Shown here: one piece after another, positions 58,843 through 64,000 of the stretch | Numbering within the stretch: the stretch's first letter is position 1 | Layout: each line of letters opens with the position of its first letter | NCBI GenBank assembly: GCA_016283275.1 | Contig: JAEEMP010000061.1 | Span: 43,319-107,318 of the forward strand | Origin: Lachnospiraceae bacterium | GTDB taxonomy: Bacteria; Bacillota; Clostridia; Lachnospirales; Lachnospiraceae | Direction: 5' to 3' | Length of the DNA: 64,000 bases | The notes under the pieces: model-generated | What the model was told of the DNA's origin: nothing | Databases searched by the model: none | The model's input: only the letters and a program-made list of their open reading frames with translations | Translations under genes and position numbers: made by a program

Positions 58843-60357
58843 ATGAAATATCTTGTGGACTGCGTCGCCATGAAGCGGGCGGACGAAAATACGTCAAAAG
58901 AGTTTTTGGTATCTCCGGAAGTTTTAATGGAAAGGGCTTCGCTTTCATTTGTGAGCGTGTTAAAAGAACGCGTTAAGCCGGACGATAAGATCCTGATCGT
59001 ATGCTCAAACGGCAATAACGGCGGAGACGGTATATGCATAGCAAGACTTCTTAAACTTGAAGGATATAAAGTCTGTGTTCTTTTGCTCAAAGCGCCGGAC
59101 CCCGGTACTCTTTGCAAACTTCAGTACAGGATCGCTTTAAAATACAAGGTCGATATAAAAGAATACGTTAAAGATATGAAGATCGCCGATCTTAATGCGG
59201 ATGTATATGTGGATGCACTGTTTGGCACAGGCCTTAAGCGGGATATTGAAGGCAATCTTAAGACCGTAACGGAAGAGATCAATTCCCTTGACGGACTAAA
59301 GGTTTCGGTCGATATTCCGTCCGGCATCTGCGCGGACGACGGGAAACTTATGGGTACCGCTTTTAAGGCTGATCTGACTGTTACTTTCGGCTTTTACAAA
59401 ACGGGTCAATTTCTTTATCCCGGAAAAGATTACGCGGGAGAGGTCATTCTTAAGGACATAGGCATTACAGAGGACAGTTTTCTGGGTAGTTTTCCTAATT
59501 GTTTTCTGCCCGAAAGCTCAGATCTGGCCAGACTTCTTCCCAAACGCTACGAAACATCGAATAAGGGAAGCTACGGCAAAGTTCTTGCGATAGCGGGGAG
59601 CGAAAAGATATACGGAGCGGCATTTCTTTGTGCAAAGGCCTCTTATATAAGCGGTGCGGGTCTTGTGAAGATATTTACCCACGAAGCCAACAGGATACCG
59701 CTTGAGCGTGAACTTCCCGAAGCTATGCTTGAGACTTATTCGGGTAAGGACGATATAGATGAAAAGTTAAGCGAATCCTTAATGTGGGCTGATGTCGTAG
59801 TTATCGGCCCGGGGCTTTCAACCGACGGTGCAGCACATAAGCTTTTGGAGCTTACCTTAAAACTTTCGGGAAAGAAACCGGTCGTCATGGATGCCGACGC
59901 GTTAAATGTTCTTTCGGAAGATCTGAGCCCGTTAAAAGAACACGACGGGGATATCATCCTCACACCTCACATGAAAGAGATGTCGAGGCTTTTATCTAAG
60001 CCGGTCGAAGAAATTAAAGAAAACAGGATCGAATACGCACTTAAGTTTTCGGATGAATACGGCGTAACGCTTGTAATGAAGGATGCCGATACGATCACGG
60101 TATCAAAAGGAAAAACATATATAAACAGTTACGGGAACAACGGTATGTCGACGGGCGGAAGCGGAGATGTGCTGGCGGGTCTTATAGCGGGACTTATGGC
60201 GCAGGGTGCAACGGCCGAAAATGCCGCGATCGCGGGTGTCATGATCCATGCTCTTTCGGGCGATCATTCTTCGTCCGAGCGAGGGGTCCGTTCCATGCTT
60301 GCGGGCGATCTGCTTTCGGCGATCATAAAGGTTTTGTTTGACACGGACAATGCATAA
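58843..60357 (+). CDS. nnr: Bifunctional NAD(P)HX epimerase/ADP-dependent NAD(P)HX dehydratase
   Basis: ICSNGNNGGDGICIARLL epimerase N-domain; VVMDADALNVLS and NGMSTGGSGDVLAGLIAGLMAQG dehydratase C-domain. Confidence 0.93.
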   Translation: MKYLVDCVAMKRADENTSKEFLVSPEVLMERASLSFVSVLKERVKPDDKILIVCSNGNNGGDGICIARLLKLEGYKVCVLLLKAPDPGTLCKLQYRIALKYKVDIKEYVKDMKIADLNADVYVDALFGTGLKRDIEGNLKTVTEEINSLDGLKVSVDIPSGICADDGKLMGTAFKADLTVTFGFYKTGQFLYPGKDYAGEVILKDIGITEDSFLGSFPNCFLPESSDLARLLPKRYETSNKGSYGKVLAIAGSEKIYGAAFLCAKASYISGAGLVKIFTHEANRIPLERELPEAMLETYSGKDDIDEKLSESLMWADVVVIGPGLSTDGAAHKLLELTLKLSGKKPVVMDADALNVLSEDLSPLKEHDGDIILTPHMKEMSRLLSKPVEEIKENRIEYALKFSDEYGVTLVMKDADTITVSKGKTYINSYGNNGMSTGGSGDVLAGLIAGLMAQGATAENAAIAGVMIHALSGDHSSSERGVRSMLAGDLLSAIIKVLFDTDNA

Positions 60358-60372
60358 GAAAGGGGAAAGAAA

Positions 60373-61242
60373 ATGAGGATAGGAGCACTTGAAGCGGGCG
60401 GCACGAAGATGGTTCTTGCGGTGGGCGACGAGAAAGGAAAAATATTCGACATAAAGAGTATTCCGACGGTCAGTCCGGAGGTTACGGTTCCGCTCATGAT
60501 CGAATATTTTAATGACGAAAAGATCGAGGCTCTGGGGATCGGGTGTTTCGGACCGATCTGTCCCGACAAAAGTTCCGATAAATACGGTTATATAACTTCG
60601 ACTCCGAAACTTGCATGGCGGGATTTTAATATCGTTAAGGCTTTTAAGGATGCCTTAAAGGTTCCGGTCGGATTTGACACCGACGTTAACGCTTCATGTT
60701 TGGGTGAAGCGACTTTCGGAAGCGCGAAAGGCCTTAAAAATGTGATATATCTTACCGTAGGAACGGGTATCGGTGCGGGAATACTGTCGGAAGGAAAACT
60801 TTTGCACGGAAATCTCCACCCCGAAGCCGGCCATATAATGATGAAAAGATATGAAGGCGATACATATAAAGGCAAGTGCCCTTACCATGCCGATTGTTTC
60901 GAAGGACTTGCGGCAGGTCCGGCGCTTGAGGAAAGATGCAAAATGTCCGCAAAAGAAATCCCCGCAGACAGCGAAGCTTTTAAGGCGGAAGCTTATTATA
61001 TAGCACAGGCGCTTGTAAGTTATATCCTGATACTGGCTCCCGAAAGGATAATCCTGGGAGGCGGAGTGATGCACAGGCTTGAGCTGTTTCCTCTTATAAG
61101 AGAAAATGTCGTTAAAATGCTTAACGGTTATATCAACACAAAGGAACTTGAAGACATAGACAGCTACATAGTCCCCGCTTCTTTGAATGACGATCAGGGA
61201 ATCATCGGCTGTCTTGTGCTCGGTGCGGATGCAACTTTATAA
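60373..61242 (+). CDS. ROK-family sugar kinase (fructokinase-like)
   Basis: IGALEAGGTKMVLAVG; TVGTGIGAGILSEGKLLHGNLHPEAGHIMM; zinc site GKCPYHADCFEGLAAGPALEER. Confidence 0.9.
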   Translation: MRIGALEAGGTKMVLAVGDEKGKIFDIKSIPTVSPEVTVPLMIEYFNDEKIEALGIGCFGPICPDKSSDKYGYITSTPKLAWRDFNIVKAFKDALKVPVGFDTDVNASCLGEATFGSAKGLKNVIYLTVGTGIGAGILSEGKLLHGNLHPEAGHIMMKRYEGDTYKGKCPYHADCFEGLAAGPALEERCKMSAKEIPADSEAFKAEAYYIAQALVSYILILAPERIILGGGVMHRLELFPLIRENVVKMLNGYINTKELEDIDSYIVPASLNDDQGIIGCLVLGADATL

Positions 61243-61255
61243 TAAACGATGATCG

Positions 61256-61284
61256 GTAAGCCGCCTGCGGGCGGCTTATTTTTG
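61256..61284 (+). terminator. Intrinsic terminator
   Basis: taagccgcc-tgc-gggcggctta followed by ttttt. Confidence 0.85.
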
Positions 61285-61293
61285 CACCTTTAA

Positions 61294-61307
61294 GAAAACG
61301 ATTAAGT
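61294..61307 (+). promoter_or_regulatory. Putative operator copy 1 (GAAAACGATTAAGT)
   Basis: Exact 14-bp match to a second site at 61471-61484, both upstream of the ABC operon; CG-centred, LacI-like. Confidence 0.5.
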
Positions 61308-61470
61308 TACAAACTTACAAAAAAGATAAAAACGTGTCAATTTACTTGTGTAAAAAGTCACAAAATTTCCATATTAAAAATATTTATTTTGACCAAAAGT
61401 GTAATTATTGCACATTAGAATGTTAAAAAAGTGTTGCATAAATGTAAAAAGTGTTATATTCTTAACTTGC

Positions 61471-61484
61471 GAAAACGATTAAGT
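61471..61484 (+). promoter_or_regulatory. Putative operator copy 2 (GAAAACGATTAAGT), just downstream of a TATATT -10-like box at 61455-61460
   Basis: Exact 14-bp repeat; position consistent with repressor binding over the transcription start. Confidence 0.55.
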
Positions 61485-61536
61485 AAACAGCAATAATTAA
61501 ACACTCGCGTAGCAAAATTATCAAAGGGCGGAAAGA

Positions 61537-62442
61537 ATGAAAGATTTTTTAAAGAATACGTGGAAGCACAGAGCACACATAGTCCTGGCGTTACCGGCAT
61601 TTTTGGTATTGTTCTTTATCATGTACGTACCCATGACGGGTCTTGTGCTTGCCTTCAAAAAATTTGACTATACCAAGGGAATATACGGAAGTCCGTTCTG
61701 CGGTCTCGATAACTTTAAGTTTCTGATAGCGTCCAAGGCGACATTCATAACATTCACCAGAAACACGCTTTTATATTACGTGGTATTTACCGTACTGGGT
61801 ACATTGTTAAATGTAACTCTTGCCATCGCGATAGATCAGTGTCTGTTTAAGAGAATGGCAAAGACGATGCAGACGCTTATGATCATACCGGTCTTCATTT
61901 CATATGCGGCCGTTCAGTTTATAGTATTTGCTTTCTTAAGCAGCGACACGGGTCTTATCAATAACGCACTCGGCACAAGCACAAGATTTTATACGACTGC
62001 GGGCCTTTGGCCTTATATACTTACGATAATAAAGATATGGAAAGACACAGGTTACGGTTCGGTCCTTTATATGTCGGTACTTGCGGGTATCGATACAGAA
62101 CTTTACGAAGCGGCCGAGATAGACGGAGCCAATAAGTGGAGAAGGATCTGGCATATAACCCTTCCGAGTCTTATACCGATGATAACCGTCATGCTCCTTC
62201 TTTCCGTAGGTAGTGTAATGAGATCTGATACGGGTCTTTTCTATCAGGTAACCAGAGACAGCGGAATCCTTTATTCTACGACGCAGGTTATAGATTCGTA
62301 TGTGCTCCATGCGATCTTTAAGAATTCAAACTTCGGATTCACCGCCGCGACTTCGTTCTTCCAGTCGATAGTGGGATTGTTACTTATGATATTTGCAAAC
62401 TGGCTTGTCAAGAAGATCGAGCCTGACAACGCACTGTTTTAA
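61537..62442 (+). CDS. Carbohydrate ABC transporter permease (LplB/UgpA-like)
   Basis: LPAFLVLFFIMYVPMTGLVLAFKKFDYTKGIYGSPFCGLDNF; EAAEIDGANKWRRIWHITLPSLIPM EAA loop. Confidence 0.93.
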   Translation: MKDFLKNTWKHRAHIVLALPAFLVLFFIMYVPMTGLVLAFKKFDYTKGIYGSPFCGLDNFKFLIASKATFITFTRNTLLYYVVFTVLGTLLNVTLAIAIDQCLFKRMAKTMQTLMIIPVFISYAAVQFIVFAFLSSDTGLINNALGTSTRFYTTAGLWPYILTIIKIWKDTGYGSVLYMSVLAGIDTELYEAAEIDGANKWRRIWHITLPSLIPMITVMLLLSVGSVMRSDTGLFYQVTRDSGILYSTTQVIDSYVLHAIFKNSNFGFTAATSFFQSIVGLLLMIFANWLVKKIEPDNALF

Positions 62443-62457
62443 GGGAGGGGGTCTAAG

Positions 62458-63390
62458 ATGAGTAAGCATAAAGGGAACAAAGCTGATCTGGCACCTTCCA
62501 GACATGAAAGAAAAGGCTTGGGACAGATAATACTTCTGCTATTTTTGTTACTGTTCACGATATTCTGTTTTGCGCCGGTACTTTTGGTATTCATTTCCGC
62601 ATTTACGGATGAGATATATATAGTACAGAACGGCTTCTCCTTCTTCCCGGAGAAGTGGTCGATGGCAGGAATGAAAGCTGTTTTGAAATACGGCAAACAG
62701 TTGTTTACATCATATGCGGTAACGATATTCATAACGGTTGCGGGAACATTCCTGGGACTTTTGATCATGAGTATGTACGCGTACTCGATAAGCCGTAAAG
62801 ATTTCCGGCTTTCAAAATTTTTATCGATATTTTTGCTGATTCCCATGCTCTTTAACGGCGGACAGCTTTCGGGATACATAGTATTTACAAACCTGTACAA
62901 TCTTAAAGACAGCCTGCTTCTTCTTATATTACCGCTTTGCGTAAGTACGATGAATGTTATTATCTTGAGAACGTACATAGCAAACAGCATTCCGGGCGAA
63001 CTTATGGAAGCGGCCAAGATCGACGGAGCCGGAGAATACAGAACATTCTTCCAGATCACGCTACCGCTTCTTAAACCTTCGCTTGCGGCAGTCGGCTTCA
63101 TGATGGCTACGGCTTATTGGAATGACTGGCAGAACGCATTGCTTTACATTGATTCAAACAATAAAAAGCCCTTACAGCTTCTGCTTGTAAGTATACAGAA
63201 GAATATAAGCTTCTTACTCAACAACAATAACGTTCCGGCAACGGTTCGTGCAGCCATGGGTGGCGCCATTCCTCAGTATTCCGCCACAATGGCAACGGTT
63301 ATCATAGTAATCGGTCCCATCATGGTAGTATACCCCTTCTTCCAGAAATATTTTATCAAGGGTCTTACCGTTGGCTCCGTAAAGGGTTAA
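62458..63390 (+). CDS. Carbohydrate ABC transporter permease (YtcP/UgpE-like)
   Basis: Multi-TM; ELMEAAKIDGAGEYRTFFQITLPLLKPSLAAVGFMMATAYWNDW EAA loop. Confidence 0.93.
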   Translation: MSKHKGNKADLAPSRHERKGLGQIILLLFLLLFTIFCFAPVLLVFISAFTDEIYIVQNGFSFFPEKWSMAGMKAVLKYGKQLFTSYAVTIFITVAGTFLGLLIMSMYAYSISRKDFRLSKFLSIFLLIPMLFNGGQLSGYIVFTNLYNLKDSLLLLILPLCVSTMNVIILRTYIANSIPGELMEAAKIDGAGEYRTFFQITLPLLKPSLAAVGFMMATAYWNDWQNALLYIDSNNKKPLQLLLVSIQKNISFLLNNNNVPATVRAAMGGAIPQYSATMATVIIVIGPIMVVYPFFQKYFIKGLTVGSVKG

Positions 63391-63465
63391 ATCTTATTTC
63401 GATATTCGAGACTTTGCATAACGTAAGTCTTTGGATATACACACATTTTATACGGAGGTTTTATT

Positions 63466-64000
63466 ATGAAAAAACTCAACAAAGTTGCTGCTCTTGTTCT
63501 TGCAGCTGCAATGAGTGTTTCCCTTCTCGCTTGTGGCGGAGACACTGCACCTGCATCAACAGATACCAGCAAACCCGCTGCTTCCACCGAAGTTACTCCT
63601 TCAGGTGATAATGGCGGATCGGGCCCTGTAGAGATCAGCCTCTACAGACGTACATTCAACCTTGCAGCAGTTGATGACGCTCAGGTTAAGAAAGTCGAAG
63701 ACGCTATCAACGCTTACATCGCTGACAAGATCAATGTAAAGATCAGTTTACACGATATCGCTTCAGAATATGAAGACAAGGCTAACCTTGCTCTTTCAAA
63801 CGGCGAGATCAACTTACTCTGGACAGCTTCATGGGAAAGCACGATCGGCACAAAGGATCTTTATGCAGCAAACGCTGTATATGATATCACAGATCTTATC
63901 GCAGGTACCGACCTTTACAACTCCATGGATGCAAACACATGGGAAGCTTCCAAGTACGGCGGAAGAAACTACTTCATCCCCGTTTACAAGGATAACGTAG
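63466..64000 (+). CDS. Extracellular solute-binding lipoprotein, 5' part; truncated by the window edge and missing from the ORF track
   Basis: TACGGAGGTTTTATT RBS; MKKLNKVAALVLAAAMSVSLLACGGDTAPASTD lipobox; open frame to 64000 (ALSNGEINLLWTASWESTIGTKDLYAANAVYDITDLIAG). Confidence 0.9.
   Translation, partial: MKKLNKVAALVLAAAMSVSLLACGGDTAPASTDTSKPAASTEVTPSGDNGGSGPVEISLYRRTFNLAAVDDAQVKKVEDAINAYIADKINVKISLHDIASEYEDKANLALSNGEINLLWTASWESTIGTKDLYAANAVYDITDLIAGTDLYNSMDANTWEASKYGGRNYFIPVYKDNV

Overview
Chromosomal window from an uncultured-type or cultured Firmicute, probably Lachnospiraceae/Clostridia-like (inferred from gene content, AGGAGG ribosome-binding sites and codon usage). It is densely packed with protein-coding genes. 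I saw no rRNA, tRNA, CRISPR, transposase or prophage genes. Main blocks: (i) a YtfQRT/YjfF-like sugar ABC transporter; (ii) lipoproteins and small hypothetical proteins; (iii) a GPH/MFS symporter with a GH36 alpha-galactosidase; (iv) a sugar-sensing operon (periplasmic binding protein, YesM-like kinase, YesN-like regulator, second binding protein) followed by a ChvE-GguA-GguB/XylFGH-type transporter; (v) an FkbH-ACP-MBOAT-CotH-GGDEF cluster, the most attractive candidate for an undescribed cell-surface acyl-modification system; (vi) a chemoreceptor, transglutaminase-like protein, FAD oxidoreductase and zinc-ribbon protein; (vii) paired ABC exporters and an MBL hydrolase; (viii) RsmF-like methyltransferase, guaB, and a GGDEF-EAL protein; (ix) a well-supported ZTP (pfl) riboswitch with intrinsic terminator upstream of split purine genes (PurO-like IMP cyclohydrolase plus AICAR transformylase); (x) trmO, then a MoxR/DUF58/VWA/VWA/TPR (Bat-like) operon; (xi) an MFS transporter, nnr, a ROK kinase and the start of a LplB/YtcP-type sugar ABC operon preceded by two identical putative operator sites. 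Two sub-60-aa CDSs and one CDS truncated by the right edge are missing from the supplied ORF track. Product names come from reading motifs and recalled homologues. No database search was run.
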